The position numbers and the translations under genes are program-made. 64,000 bases of DNA from Rhizobium sp. NXC14 (lineage in GTDB: Bacteria; Pseudomonadota; Alphaproteobacteria; Rhizobiales; Rhizobiaceae), in NCBI RefSeq assembly GCF_002117485.1, contig NZ_CP021030.1:3771501-3835500 (forward strand). The letters are read 5' to 3'. Below the pieces are notes generated by a model. It did no database searches, was not told the DNA's origin, and worked only from the letters and a program-made list of their open reading frames with translations. Position 1 is the first letter of the stretch. The number at the start of each line of letters is the position of its first letter. Below, in pieces: positions 26,924 to 35,423 of the stretch.

Positions 26924-27710
26924 TGTAACGTTGGGCCGGCGCGGTACGCGAAAGGTTCGGCATCAATGCCTGGCGCGCCTGTTCGTAGGCGGCCAGCAGG
27001 CCGGCGTCCTCAAGCGCGGGAATGGTTGCGAACTCCTCTTGCTTGAGGCCCGCGAGCGAGGCATCGACCATATCTTCCGCCGACATCACGATCTCATTGG
27101 GCAGGTGCTCGACGGGCGTGCCGGCGATGCCCCAGAATTCGGTCGCGGTGGCGCCGGGCAGCACGACCTGGATACGGACGTTCTTCTCCGCCAGCTCATG
27201 TTTCAGCGATTGGCTGAAGGCAAGCACGAAGGCTTTCGTGCCGCCATAGACGCCGTTCAACAGTTCCGGCGCGATTGCGACGATCGAAGCGATGTTAATG
27301 ATCGTGCCGCCGCCGCGCGAGACGAAACCGGGAACGGCGGCATACGTTAGCCGCATCAGCGCTGTCACATTGAGTTCGATCATTTCCTGCATTTTGTCTA
27401 CATCGGCAGAAAGCAGCGGCGCTGTTCCCCCAAAGCCGGCATTGTTGACGAGAAGGGTGATGCTCCGGTCTTGCTTCAGCACGCCCTCGACGCGCGCTAA
27501 GTCCACCTTGCTTCCCAGATCGGCGACGAGGATCTCCACAGTCCTGCCGGTCTCCGTCGTTAGCCGGCTTGCCAGCGCCTTCAGCCGCTCCCCATTGCGG
27601 GCGACGATGATCAGATCGTAACCCTGCTGCGCCAGCCGATGCGCATAAATCGCGCCGATGCCCGAGGATGCGCCGGTAACGAGCGCCGTACCCTTATGTT
27701 CCTGTGACAT
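26913..27710 (-). CDS. Short-chain dehydrogenase/reductase
   Basis: 265 residues. Classical SDR: cofactor loop TALVTGASSGIGAIYAHRLA, NNAGFGG, catalytic Ser in NIASIVAIAPE, and YGGTK carrying Tyr and Lys (VYGGTKAFVLAFS). PGATATEFWG follows. Start ATG at 27710 behind AAAGGAG. Divergent from a GlxA-like activator with 116 bp between starts, suggesting control by it. Substrate unknown. Confidence 0.92.
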   Translation of the reverse strand: MSQEHKGTALVTGASSGIGAIYAHRLAQQGYDLIIVARNGERLKALASRLTTETGRTVEILVADLGSKVDLARVEGVLKQDRSITLLVNNAGFGGTAPLLSADVDKMQEMIELNVTALMRLTYAAVPGFVSRGGGTIINIASIVAIAPELLNGVYGGTKAFVLAFSQSLKHELAEKNVRIQVVLPGATATEFWGIAGTPVEHLPNEIVMSAEDMVDASLAGLKQEEFATIPALEDAGLLAAYEQARQALMPNLSRTAPAQRYTAA

Positions 27711-27813
27711 GCTCCATCTCCTTTGTTGCGCTGGCCCTTGCCCCGCGCTTGAAGAGAACGATACGTCGAATTGCCAAAGTCCTGAATGTCATATACACCA
27801 CCTTTTAAGACAC

Positions 27814-27829
27814 AGGAGGTTCAGCCATT
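27814..27829 (+). promoter_or_regulatory. Ribosome binding site that decides an ATT start
   Basis: AGGAGG (27814-27819), then seven bases, then ATT (27827-27829). The frame opens after a TAA at 27806-27808 and has no ATG, GTG or TTG until the ATG at 27869, which is 50 bases from the SD. Confidence 0.65.
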
Positions 27830-28771
27830 CAGCACGTCGCTTTCCTGCTCTATCCCGGCTTTCAGATCATGAGCCTGGCCGCTGTCTCAGTCTTCGAGTT
27901 CACCAATCTCGAACTCGGCCGGAAGGCTTATGACATCACCTACATCTCCGAAGCGGGCGGAACATTGCGCACCTCGCTCGGCATGTCGGTCGAGACCGAG
28001 CCTTTCGGCGATCCGGTCTTCGACACGCTGGTCGTCGTCGGCGCACCTGACCTCATCTTGCCGAAGCCTGGCGAAAGCGCCTTCATTCGCGCCGCACTAG
28101 GTGCCTCCCGCCGCGTCGCTTCGATCTGCACCGGCGCCTTCTTCCTCGCCGAAGCCGGTATTCTCGACGGTCGCCGCGCGACGACGCATTGGTGCCTCGC
28201 CCGCGAGATGAAGGCGCGTTATCCGAAGATCAGGGTGGAAGAGGATCGCATCTTCATCATCGACGGTTCGGTCTGGACATCCGCCGGCATGACCGCCGGG
28301 ATCGACCTTGCGCTGGCGATGGTTGAGAAGGACCACGGCATCGAAGTCGCCCGCGCTATTGCGCGGATGCTCGTCGTCTATCACCGCCGCGCCGGCGGTC
28401 AGTCGCAATTTTCCGCGCTACTGGAGCTGGAACCGAAATCGGACCGCATTCAGAAGGCGCTGGACTTTGCACGCAGCAATTTGAAATCTCAGCTTTCGGT
28501 GGAAGAACTGGCGGAAGCCGCTCATCTCAGCCCCCGCCAGTTCAGCCGCGCCTTCCGCGCGGAAACGGGCCAATCGCCGGCCAAGGCCGTCGAGAACTTG
28601 AGGCTCGAAGCCGCCAGGCTGATGATGGAGCAAAGCCGCCATTCGATCGACGTGGTTGCCGACGAAACTGGCTTTGCCGATCGCGAACGCATGCGCCGCG
28701 CCTTTTTGCGCGCCTTCGGTCAGCCGCCGCAGGCGATCCGTCGCAACGCCCAGCTGGAACGGCAGATGTGA
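27827..28771 (+). CDS. GlxA-family AraC-type transcriptional regulator, apparent ATT start
   Basis: 314 residues if begun at ATT 27827, giving IQHVAFLLYPGFQIMSLAAV, the expected start of the DJ-1/PfpI-like domain (about 1-170, with FDTLVVVGAPD and ICTGAFFLAEAG carrying the elbow Cys). An ATG start at 27869 would remove the first strand of this domain. The C-terminal AraC DNA-binding domain (about 210-310) shows two HTHs: VEELAEAAHLSPRQFSRAF and IDVVADETGFADRERMRRAF. It probably senses a small molecule and activates the divergent SDR gene. The ATT could be a mutated ATG. Confidence 0.88.
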   Translation: MQHVAFLLYPGFQIMSLAAVSVFEFTNLELGRKAYDITYISEAGGTLRTSLGMSVETEPFGDPVFDTLVVVGAPDLILPKPGESAFIRAALGASRRVASICTGAFFLAEAGILDGRRATTHWCLAREMKARYPKIRVEEDRIFIIDGSVWTSAGMTAGIDLALAMVEKDHGIEVARAIARMLVVYHRRAGGQSQFSALLELEPKSDRIQKALDFARSNLKSQLSVEELAEAAHLSPRQFSRAFRAETGQSPAKAVENLRLEAARLMMEQSRHSIDVVADETGFADRERMRRAFLRAFGQPPQAIRRNAQLERQM

Positions 28772-28932
28772 GTACCCAGCCGGCGACCACCGGTGCCCCT
28801 TCTCGCTACGACAGGTGAAGCGGCCGGCGGATCGCGGTCTCGACCGGCGAATAGACGCCGTCCTCCTGTTCGAGCCGAAGAGGCTCAGAACGTGCAAGGC
28901 CGGGCTGCGCCATGAAGCGCCCTTCGCACGGG

Positions 28933-29841
28933 TCAATGAGATATCAGGCCATTACTCGCTGGCAGGGCGCCCCGCACCGACTGTTGCACGAGCTCGGCAA
29001 GCCGGGCCGCGGCCGGTTGTAGTTCGGCCTCGGCCCGATGCAGGACCAGCCCGAGCTTCGGCAAACTAGGCAGGCCGACGGCCTCCGGCTGAAGCGTCCG
29101 GACCTTTGCCGGCAGGCCGACCGGGGTACGGATGGTAAAACCGAGGCCCGCCGCCGTCGCGGCCCAGAGGCCGCCAAGACTGGGGCTGACAAAGGCGAGC
29201 CGCCAGGAAATGTCAGCCTCGTCAAGCGCCCGGGTCGCCGCATTGCGCAACAGGCACGGCGCCTCCAGCGAGGCAAGCGGCATTGGCTCGCCACTCGCAG
29301 CATGCCAGACGGGCTGCCCTTCTGCAGGCCCGATCCAACACATCGGCACCTCGCCGATCGCCTCACAATGTGCCGTCAACGTCCCATCGCTCCAGGCCAA
29401 CGCCAGGTCGAGCTTGCCTGAGGTGACCCGATCGAGCAGTTCGGCATTGCGCACCACTCGAGCCTCGATGCGTACCTTTGGATGGGCGCGAGCGAAACGG
29501 CCGAGCACCTCGGGCAACAGGGTCTCGCCGAAATCCTCTTGAAGGCCGAGCCGCACCCAGCCTTCCAGCTCGACGCTGTGCACGGCCGCCGCCGCCTCAT
29601 CGTTGAGCTCCAGCAGCCGTCTGGCGTAACCGAGCATTGTTTCGCCGGCATCGGTCAGCGCCAGCCCCCGGCCCGCCTTGCGGAAGATTGGGGTGCCCGC
29701 CTGTTCCTCCAGCTTCTTCAGCTGCGCGCTGACCGCTGACGTCGAACGCCCAAGCTTTTCCGCCGCCTTGGCGAAATTGCCGAGCTCCATGCCGGTCGAA
29801 AAGGTCCGCAGCACATCGAGATCGAAGATCGTCCGCCGCAT
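28933..29841 (-). CDS. LysR-family transcriptional regulator
   Basis: 302 residues. N-terminal winged HTH MRRTIFDLDVLRTFSTGMEL with the recognition helix in RSTSAVSAQLKKLEEQAGTP, linker helix, and two-lobed co-inducer domain from about residue 90. Start at 29841 because the longer frame runs into the divergent promoter region. Divergent from the tautomerase-cupin-DUF4865 operon with a 117-bp spacer holding a strong inverted repeat, so it is the likely regulator of that operon. The 161 bp downstream (28772-28932) show no gene. Confidence 0.92.
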   Translation of the reverse strand: MRRTIFDLDVLRTFSTGMELGNFAKAAEKLGRSTSAVSAQLKKLEEQAGTPIFRKAGRGLALTDAGETMLGYARRLLELNDEAAAAVHSVELEGWVRLGLQEDFGETLLPEVLGRFARAHPKVRIEARVVRNAELLDRVTSGKLDLALAWSDGTLTAHCEAIGEVPMCWIGPAEGQPVWHAASGEPMPLASLEAPCLLRNAATRALDEADISWRLAFVSPSLGGLWAATAAGLGFTIRTPVGLPAKVRTLQPEAVGLPSLPKLGLVLHRAEAELQPAAARLAELVQQSVRGALPASNGLISH

Positions 29842-29889
29842 CGTATTGTTCCAAATTTTGGGATATTTGATCCATAAAATTCTGATTTT

Positions 29890-29918
29890 CAGCATCATAC
29901 TGTGCTGCGATGATGCTG
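29890..29918. promoter_or_regulatory. 9+11+9 inverted repeat, candidate LysR operator
   Basis: CAGCATCAT (29890-29898), 11-bp spacer, ATGATGCTG (29910-29918): perfect arms, 20 bp centre to centre, i.e. about two helical turns. It sits between the LysR gene (start 29841) and the tautomerase operon (start 29959). A shorter CCAAATTTTGG lies nearer the LysR start. Confidence 0.6.
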
Positions 29919-29958
29919 TTGTCAAGGCCGCCGGACGGCCCGAACCATGGAGATCCCA

Positions 29959-30378
29959 ATGCCCTTCGTTCGCATTTCTCTTCGCAAAGGCAAGTCACAG
30001 GAATATCTCGCAGCGCTTGCCGACAACGTCCAGCGCGCACTGGTCGAGACCTTCGACGTGCCCGAAAACGACCGCTTCCAGGCCATCCATCAGCATGATG
30101 AGAATGAACTGATCTTCGACCGCAGCTATCTTGCCGGCCCTCGCTCGGACGATTTCGTCTATATCTCGGTCACGATCGGCCGGCCGCGAACGGGTGAGAT
30201 GAAAGCAGCGCTGTATCGGCGGGTCGCCGAGCTGCTGACCCAATCGCCGGGCCTTCGGCCGCAAGATCTGATGATCGTCGTCAGCACCAGCGCGCCCGAG
30301 GACTGGTCCTTCGGCAACGGAATCGCCCAAATGACCGATCCGGACTGGCGGCTGCAGATAGCCGGAGGCCGGCAATGA
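29959..30378 (+). CDS. Tautomerase family protein
   Basis: 139 residues. Pro2 (MPFVRISLRKGKSQEYLAAL) would become the N-terminal catalytic proline after Met removal, the mark of 4-oxalocrotonate-tautomerase-like enzymes. Length corresponds to the fused, two-unit-like Tautomerase_2 type. An ATG four codons earlier (29947) is rejected because it would bury the proline, and GGAG lies at the right distance for 29959. First gene of a three-gene operon; its stop overlaps the next start by four bases. Confidence 0.9.
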   Translation: MPFVRISLRKGKSQEYLAALADNVQRALVETFDVPENDRFQAIHQHDENELIFDRSYLAGPRSDDFVYISVTIGRPRTGEMKAALYRRVAELLTQSPGLRPQDLMIVVSTSAPEDWSFGNGIAQMTDPDWRLQIAGGRQ

Positions 30379-30776
30379 GCGCTTCGAACCCGAAATCGAT
30401 GACCGTCAGGCGACCTGGTAAGGTGACCCGCTCGCCCGAAGGCGTGGCAACCGCGCCCTTCTGGGTTGAGATGCTGCTCGAAGGCACCGACGGCGAAAAT
30501 ACCGCGATGCGTGCCACGCTCGATCCGGGCACCATCACCCGCTGGCACACCCATCCCAAGGGGCAGTTGCTCTATGTCCTTGCGGGACAGGGCCTGGCAC
30601 AGAACGAGGGCGGCTCGGTTGAGGAATTGCGTGCCGGCGATGCGGTCTGGTTTGCGCCCGGCGAACGCCACTGGCATGGCGCCGCCGCTGACAGCCCGTT
30701 CACCTATATCAGCATCCAGCCGGCGGAAAATGGCAGCTTTGTCGAATGGCTGGATCCAGTGGAGGCACGGCCATGA
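30375..30776 (+). CDS. Single-domain cupin protein
   Basis: 133 residues. Cupin motif 1 contains WHTHPKGQLLYVLAGQG (two His and Gln as metal ligands), motif 2 APGERHWHGA. The GxGxAQNEGG stretch and the overall pattern match the quercetinase-like or carboxymuconolactone-decarboxylase-associated small cupins. Probably a metal-dependent isomerase or decarboxylase, or a ligand-binding protein. Translationally coupled to both neighbours by ATGA overlaps. Confidence 0.9.
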   Translation: MSASNPKSMTVRRPGKVTRSPEGVATAPFWVEMLLEGTDGENTAMRATLDPGTITRWHTHPKGQLLYVLAGQGLAQNEGGSVEELRAGDAVWFAPGERHWHGAAADSPFTYISIQPAENGSFVEWLDPVEARP

Positions 30777-31324
30777 TCGCTATGCAATACAGCTTTACCC
30801 TGCCGGCCGATTACGACATGTCGATCATCGACCGCCGCATCCGCGACAAGGGGCCGTTGCTCGACGGCTTCCCCAATCTCGGCTTCAAAGCCTATCTCAG
30901 CGCCCGCATCGGCGAATTCGGCAGCCGCGACAACCTGTATGCGCCCTTCTACCTCTGGCGGAGGCCGGAACGGGCAGGCGACTTCCTCTGCGGCACGGGT
31001 TTCCAGGCGCTCACCAGTGCCTTCGGCTGGCCGCAGGTGAAGACCTGGATCGTATGGGAGGCGCAAATCTCGCCCGATATCGCCGCTGCCGCCTTCGCAA
31101 CCCGCAATATTCTGCAGACTGAAGCCCATGCACCGCTTGCCGATCTCCGGCGGGCCGAAATCGCAGAGGCCGAAGCCGATCTGGCGGCAGGCGCACTCGC
31201 CTCCGTCTCCGGCTTCGAACCGACGACATGGACCCGCATACGCTTCAGCTTGTGGCGGGAGCCTCCCGAGATCGGAGATGACGCACAAACCTACCGCGTC
31301 GGCCATATGTCCTTGGCCCGATGA
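30773..31324 (+). CDS. DUF4865 family protein
   Basis: 183 residues. MIAMQYSFTLPADYDMSIID, then RRIRDKGPLLDGFPNLGFKA and APFYLWRRPERAGDFLCGTG are DUF4865-like features; the fold resembles a ferredoxin-like monooxygenase-type barrel, but this is inference. Function unknown. Third gene of the operon, overlapping the cupin by four bases. It converges on the LysE gene with a two-base gap. Confidence 0.8.
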   Translation: MIAMQYSFTLPADYDMSIIDRRIRDKGPLLDGFPNLGFKAYLSARIGEFGSRDNLYAPFYLWRRPERAGDFLCGTGFQALTSAFGWPQVKTWIVWEAQISPDIAAAAFATRNILQTEAHAPLADLRRAEIAEAEADLAAGALASVSGFEPTTWTRIRFSLWREPPEIGDDAQTYRVGHMSLAR

Positions 31325-31326
31325 GT

Positions 31327-31959
31327 TTAGGCGGTGGCCCGACGGTAAAAGGCAAGCGATCCCGCAAGGGCGAGCAGCGCGCCGCCGCATGCGCGTTCCA
31401 GCCATAAGGCGCCTGACGTTTTCAGGAAACGGACCGCCTGCGAGCCGAAGAAAGCGTAACCGAACATGATCATGAAATCGAGCACAGCGAAGACAAGGGC
31501 GAGCAGCAAATACTGCGCCGTCTGCGGCTGGGTGGGCTCGATGAACTGCGGCAGAAAGGCGGAGAAGAAGAGATATCCCTTCGGGTTCGTCGCCGCGACC
31601 ATGAAACTCTTGAGCCCGATCGAAAAGGTCGATCTCGCGGCCGCCTCATCGGGTTTCAGCGCCGCGTCGATCGTGCCCTTCGAGCGCAAGAGCATGATGC
31701 CGAGAAAGGTGAGATAGACGGCACCCGCCCATTTCAGCATCGAGAACCAGAATTCCGATGCCGCAAGCAGCGTGCCGAGTCCGACAGCCACGGCGCCGAT
31801 CAGGACGAAATCCGAAAGAACCGCGCCAACCATGCCGGCGACCGCGCGGCGCAGCCCATGCCGAGAACCATTTGTCAACGCCAGCAGCACTGTCGGTCCT
31901 GGTGTGGCGATACCGACGAAGGAAACGGCCGCGAAAGCCAAAAGAGTGACGATATCCAT
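31327..31959 (-). CDS. LysE/RhtB-family amino-acid or metabolite exporter
   Basis: 210 residues, about six membrane helices. LysE signature near the start: FAAVSFVGIATPGPTVLLAL, with the conserved PGP. Start at 31959 (MDIVTLLAFAAVSF). Exports amino acids or related metabolites; the substrate is unknown. Placed tail to tail with the DUF4865 operon (two-base gap), so it is not co-transcribed, but could export a product of that pathway (inference). Confidence 0.9.
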   Translation of the reverse strand: MDIVTLLAFAAVSFVGIATPGPTVLLALTNGSRHGLRRAVAGMVGAVLSDFVLIGAVAVGLGTLLAASEFWFSMLKWAGAVYLTFLGIMLLRSKGTIDAALKPDEAAARSTFSIGLKSFMVAATNPKGYLFFSAFLPQFIEPTQPQTAQYLLLALVFAVLDFMIMFGYAFFGSQAVRFLKTSGALWLERACGGALLALAGSLAFYRRATA

Positions 31960-32032
31960 GATGATCCCTCCAAACCCGAGGATCGAGACTTGCATGCGCC
32001 GCATCCCTTGGCAATGCCTGGTCACATGAACG

Positions 32033-32068
32033 AAAAAAAAGCCTGCCGCCCTTTTATGCAGCAGGCTT
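32033..32068 (-). terminator. Rho-independent terminator of pyruvate kinase gene
   Basis: On the minus strand AAGCCTGC, a 14-base loop and GCAGGCTT are followed by a run of T (eight A on the plus strand, 32033-32040). It lies 20 bp after the pyk stop. Confidence 0.85.
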
Positions 32069-32087
32069 AATCACAGATGCGATCGGA

Positions 32088-33527
32088 TCAGACGCCGCTC
32101 TGGCCGTCCGAACCGATATAGGCGATGCGCAGCATGTTGGTGGCGCCCGGCGTGCCGAGCGGCACGCCGGCCGAGATGATGATGCGGTCGCCCGGCTTGC
32201 CGAAACCTTCATCGGCGACAATGCGGCAGGCGCGGTTGACCATGTCGTCGAGATCGGTCGCGTCATGGGTGACGACGCAATGAAGGCCCCAGACGATGGC
32301 AAGCCGGCGCGCCGTCTTGATGATCGGCGACAATGCCAGGATCGGCACCTGCGGGCGCTCGCGCGAGGCGCGGAGACCCGTCGTGCCCGACGAGGTGTAG
32401 CAGACGATCGCCGACAGCTTCAGCGTTTCGGCGATTTGACGGGCGGCAAGCGAGATCGCATCGGCGCCGGTTGCTTCCGGCTGGGCGCGCTGAGCATAGA
32501 TGATGCCGGGATAATGCGGCTCGCGCTCAATGGCCGTGGCAATCGAGGCCATGGTCGAAACGGCTTCGACCGGATAGTCGCCCGAGGCCGATTCGGCCGA
32601 GAGCATGACGGCATCGGCGCCTTCGAAGACGGCGGTCGCGACGTCTGATACTTCGGCGCGTGTCGGCACCGGCGCTGAAATCATCGATTCCAGCATCTGC
32701 GTGGCGACGACAACCGGCTTGCCCGAACGGCGGCAGGCACGGATCAGCTGCTTCTGAATGCCTGGAACCGATTCGAGCGGCATTTCGACGCCGAGATCGC
32801 CGCGGGCGACCATCAGAGCGTCGGAAAGCTCGATGATCTCCTCGATGCGCTCGAGAGCCTGCGGTTTTTCGATCTTCGACATCAGGCCGACGCGGCCGCG
32901 GGCGATCTTGCGCACTTCGGCAAGGTCGTCTGGACGCTGGACGAAGGAAAGCGCCACCCAGTCGACATCGTCGGTGGCGAGCACGGCGTCGAGATCGGAC
33001 CGGTCCTTGTCTGTCAGCGCACCGACGCCGAGCAACGTGTCGGGAAGGCTGACACCCTTGCGGTCGGAAATGCGCGTGCCGGAGATCACCGTCGTGACGA
33101 TGCTCTTCCCGTCGCACTTGTCGGCGCGCAGGCAGAGCTTGCCGTCATCGATCAGCAGACGGTGGCCAGGCTGCACCGATTCCAGGATCTCGGGATGCGG
33201 CAGGTAGACGCGTGTGGCATCGCCGAGCGCTTCATTGTTGTCGAGCGTGAAGGTCTGGCCGGGTTTCAGATCGACCTTGCTGTCGACAAACTTACCGACG
33301 CGCAGCTTCGGTCCCTGCAGGTCGGCGAGAATGCCGATCGGCCGGCCTGAACGCGCCTCGACCGAGCGGATGCGCTGGATGAGCGTTCGCATCAGGTCGT
33401 GGCTCGCATGGCTCATATTGATGCGGAAGACATCGGCACCGGCCTGGTGCAGCTTCTCGATCATCGATTCCTCGGCGGAGGCGGGCCCGAGGGTGGCGAG
33501 GATTTTAATTTTGCGATTGCGCTTCAT
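32088..33527 (-). CDS. pykA: Pyruvate kinase
   Basis: 479 residues. Makes ATP and pyruvate from PEP and ADP, last glycolytic step. TIM-barrel motifs: KILATLGPAS, FRINMSHASH, DLQGPKLRVG, then the Mg/K site MSKIEKPQALERIEEII and MVARGDLGVE. B domain about 70-170; C-terminal domain with YTSSGTTGLRASRERP. ATG at 33527 shares one base with the stop of the DUF1036 gene (TGATG), so the two are translationally coupled. A clear terminator follows. Confidence 0.97.
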   Translation of the reverse strand: MKRNRKIKILATLGPASAEESMIEKLHQAGADVFRINMSHASHDLMRTLIQRIRSVEARSGRPIGILADLQGPKLRVGKFVDSKVDLKPGQTFTLDNNEALGDATRVYLPHPEILESVQPGHRLLIDDGKLCLRADKCDGKSIVTTVISGTRISDRKGVSLPDTLLGVGALTDKDRSDLDAVLATDDVDWVALSFVQRPDDLAEVRKIARGRVGLMSKIEKPQALERIEEIIELSDALMVARGDLGVEMPLESVPGIQKQLIRACRRSGKPVVVATQMLESMISAPVPTRAEVSDVATAVFEGADAVMLSAESASGDYPVEAVSTMASIATAIEREPHYPGIIYAQRAQPEATGADAISLAARQIAETLKLSAIVCYTSSGTTGLRASRERPQVPILALSPIIKTARRLAIVWGLHCVVTHDATDLDDMVNRACRIVADEGFGKPGDRIIISAGVPLGTPGATNMLRIAYIGSDGQSGV

Positions 33528-34012
33528 CAATTCTGACTTTCTTGCGTCCCTGGGGTGTCGGAGAGTTGAACCATCCAGCTGCCCTGGCGGCCCGTGTCAT
33601 ATTCCTTGAATCCCATCTTCTGGTAGCCCCGGGCATAACAATCCTGCACGCCCGAGATCTTGAATTCGTTTTCCGCCACGCACATCTGCACGTCCCCCGT
33701 CCACCGTCCTCCCCGGGCGGCGTCCTCTGCGTAGAGGTAATAATAACGCGACTGCAATTCTCCCTCGATCAGCGTGGCGCAAGTCGTTGCCGGCACCTGC
33801 CACCAGCCCTCCGTGATCCAGCCGTCTTTGGCTCTGTATCCGATCGCTACCCCAACCAGATTTTGCGTTCCGTTGCACACGCGAAAATCGGCGCGTGCGG
33901 CATCTGCGATGAAGAAGGGCATGGCGGCTGCAAGAGCAAACAGGGCGAGTCGGACCAGCGGTCCGGACCGCGTGAGGAAACTTGGCGCGGCTTGAATCAA
34001 CACGGCTCCCAA
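33527..34012 (-). CDS. DUF1036 exported protein
   Basis: 161 residues. Signal peptide-like N-terminus PLVRLALFALAAAMPFF ending near ARADF, then DUF1036: RVCNGTQNLVGVAIGYRAKD, GWITEGWWQVPATTCATLIE and a cysteine-containing C-terminal half. Start is TTG at 34012 (SD GGAG close by); GTG at 34003 is an alternative. Conserved upstream of pyk in rhizobia, with stop/start overlap. Function unknown. Confidence 0.85.
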   Translation of the reverse strand: MGAVLIQAAPSFLTRSGPLVRLALFALAAAMPFFIADAARADFRVCNGTQNLVGVAIGYRAKDGWITEGWWQVPATTCATLIEGELQSRYYYLYAEDAARGGRWTGDVQMCVAENEFKISGVQDCYARGYQKMGFKEYDTGRQGSWMVQLSDTPGTQESQN

Positions 34013-34190
34013 ATAGCTCCACGGTTATTCATATCCGTGCCTTCTTGCGCCGCCGCCATCCGAAAGTCAACGCAATGCTAATCGATTATATTCCCTTTCA
34101 TAACGGTCCGCAAAGGTTCATATCCGCTGTCGCCGCCCGTCGCGCTTGAACCGGTCGCGGGCTCATGCAATCACTGGGCGCGACTGGGCA

Positions 34191-35000
34191 ATGAGCAACG
34201 GCAATTCCTTCATGGACGACTTCCAATCCTTCGAAATTCTACCCGGAAAACATGACAAAGGCATGGTGATCCTCGCCGATCACGCAATGAACCGCCTTCC
34301 CGCCCGGTATGAAAGGCTCGGCCTGCCGGAGTCTGCCTTCGCCCGCCACATCGCCTATGACATCGGCATCGAAGGCCTGACGCGACAGCTTTCAGCGAGG
34401 CTCGGCATACCAGCCGTGCTCGGCGGCTTCTCGCGGCTGCTGATCGACCCGAACCGCGGAGAAGACGATCCGACGCTGATCATGAAGATCTCGGACGGCG
34501 CCGTCATCCCAGGCAATCACCCGATCACGCCGCAGGAGTGGATTTACCGGATCGAAGCCTTTCATCGCCCCTACCACGAGGCCGTGGCAGGCATGATCGA
34601 CGCGGTGGCGAATAGCACAGGCAAGGCACCGCTGGTGCTATCGCTGCATTCTTTCACGCCGGCATGGAAGAGCATTCCCCGACCTTGGCACGCCGCCGTT
34701 CTTTGGGACAGCGACCGGCGCGCCGTCGGCCCGCTGCTCGACAAGCTGCGCGCCGATCCCGATCTCGTCGTCGGCGACAACGAACCCTATGACGGCGCTT
34801 TGAAGGGCGATACCATGTACCGCCATTGTATGGTGACAGGAATCCCACATGCCCTGCTCGAAGTGCGTCAGGATTTGATCGCGGATGAAGCCGGCATATC
34901 GGCATGGGCCGAGCGCCTGGCGCCGATTTTTGCAGCGATGAATGCGGATCCGGCCCTGCACGAATACGACGTCCATCCGTCGCGCACCGGCCCCTATTGA
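34191..35000 (+). CDS. N-formylglutamate amidohydrolase family protein
   Basis: 269 residues from MSNGNSFMDDFQSFEILPGK (a Met at 34212 is possible). N-formylglutamate amidohydrolase fold: VILADHAMNRLPARYERLGL, HIAYDIGIEGLTRQL, SRLLIDPNRG and LSLHSFTP supply metal-binding and catalytic residues. Members cleave N-formylglutamate in histidine breakdown, but no hut gene is nearby, so the substrate is open. It is divergent from DUF1036; two small genes follow on the same strand. Confidence 0.85.
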   Translation: MSNGNSFMDDFQSFEILPGKHDKGMVILADHAMNRLPARYERLGLPESAFARHIAYDIGIEGLTRQLSARLGIPAVLGGFSRLLIDPNRGEDDPTLIMKISDGAVIPGNHPITPQEWIYRIEAFHRPYHEAVAGMIDAVANSTGKAPLVLSLHSFTPAWKSIPRPWHAAVLWDSDRRAVGPLLDKLRADPDLVVGDNEPYDGALKGDTMYRHCMVTGIPHALLEVRQDLIADEAGISAWAERLAPIFAAMNADPALHEYDVHPSRTGPY

Positions 35001-35026
35001 GGCCCACGGAATGAAAGGAGAGCGAG

Positions 35027-35332
35027 ATGACTACGCTCAGCAAGGAACAACAGACCGAATTCGAAGCCGCCGCCTTCCGCCGTCTGGTCGCGCATCTTCG
35101 TGACCGCAGCGACGTCCAGAACATCGATCTGATGAACCTGGCCGGTTTCTGCCGCAACTGCCTTTCGAACTGGTACCGCGAGGCCGCCGAGGCCGAAGGT
35201 GTTCCGGTCACCCGCGACGAATCGCGTGAGATGATCTACGGCATGCCCTACGAGGATTGGAAGAACCTCCATCAGAAGGAGGCCTCGCCTGTGCAAAAGG
35301 CGGCATTTGACCTGAACAAGCCACACAAATAG
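35027..35332 (+). CDS. DUF1244 family protein
   Basis: 101 residues. Typical DUF1244: FEAAAFRRLVAHLRDRSDVQ, NIDLMNLAGFCRNCLSNWYR and MIYGMPYEDWKNLHQKEAS. A conserved alphaproteobacterial protein; the two Cys in FCRNC may bind metal (inference). SD AAGGAGAGCGAG before the ATG, 26 bp after the preceding stop. Confidence 0.9.
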   Translation: MTTLSKEQQTEFEAAAFRRLVAHLRDRSDVQNIDLMNLAGFCRNCLSNWYREAAEAEGVPVTRDESREMIYGMPYEDWKNLHQKEASPVQKAAFDLNKPHK

Positions 35333-35423
35333 TCCGCTTGGCCTTTAACAGGCTTGACCGTGACGCCGCTTCGCGGCAGTCACGTGCATCCCGAATTGAT
35401 CACCGAAAAATCAGGAGAACACG

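Noticed and set aside
29947..29958. Upstream ATG for the tautomerase
   Set aside because: It would put four residues before the catalytic proline, inactivating the enzyme; SD spacing favours 29959.
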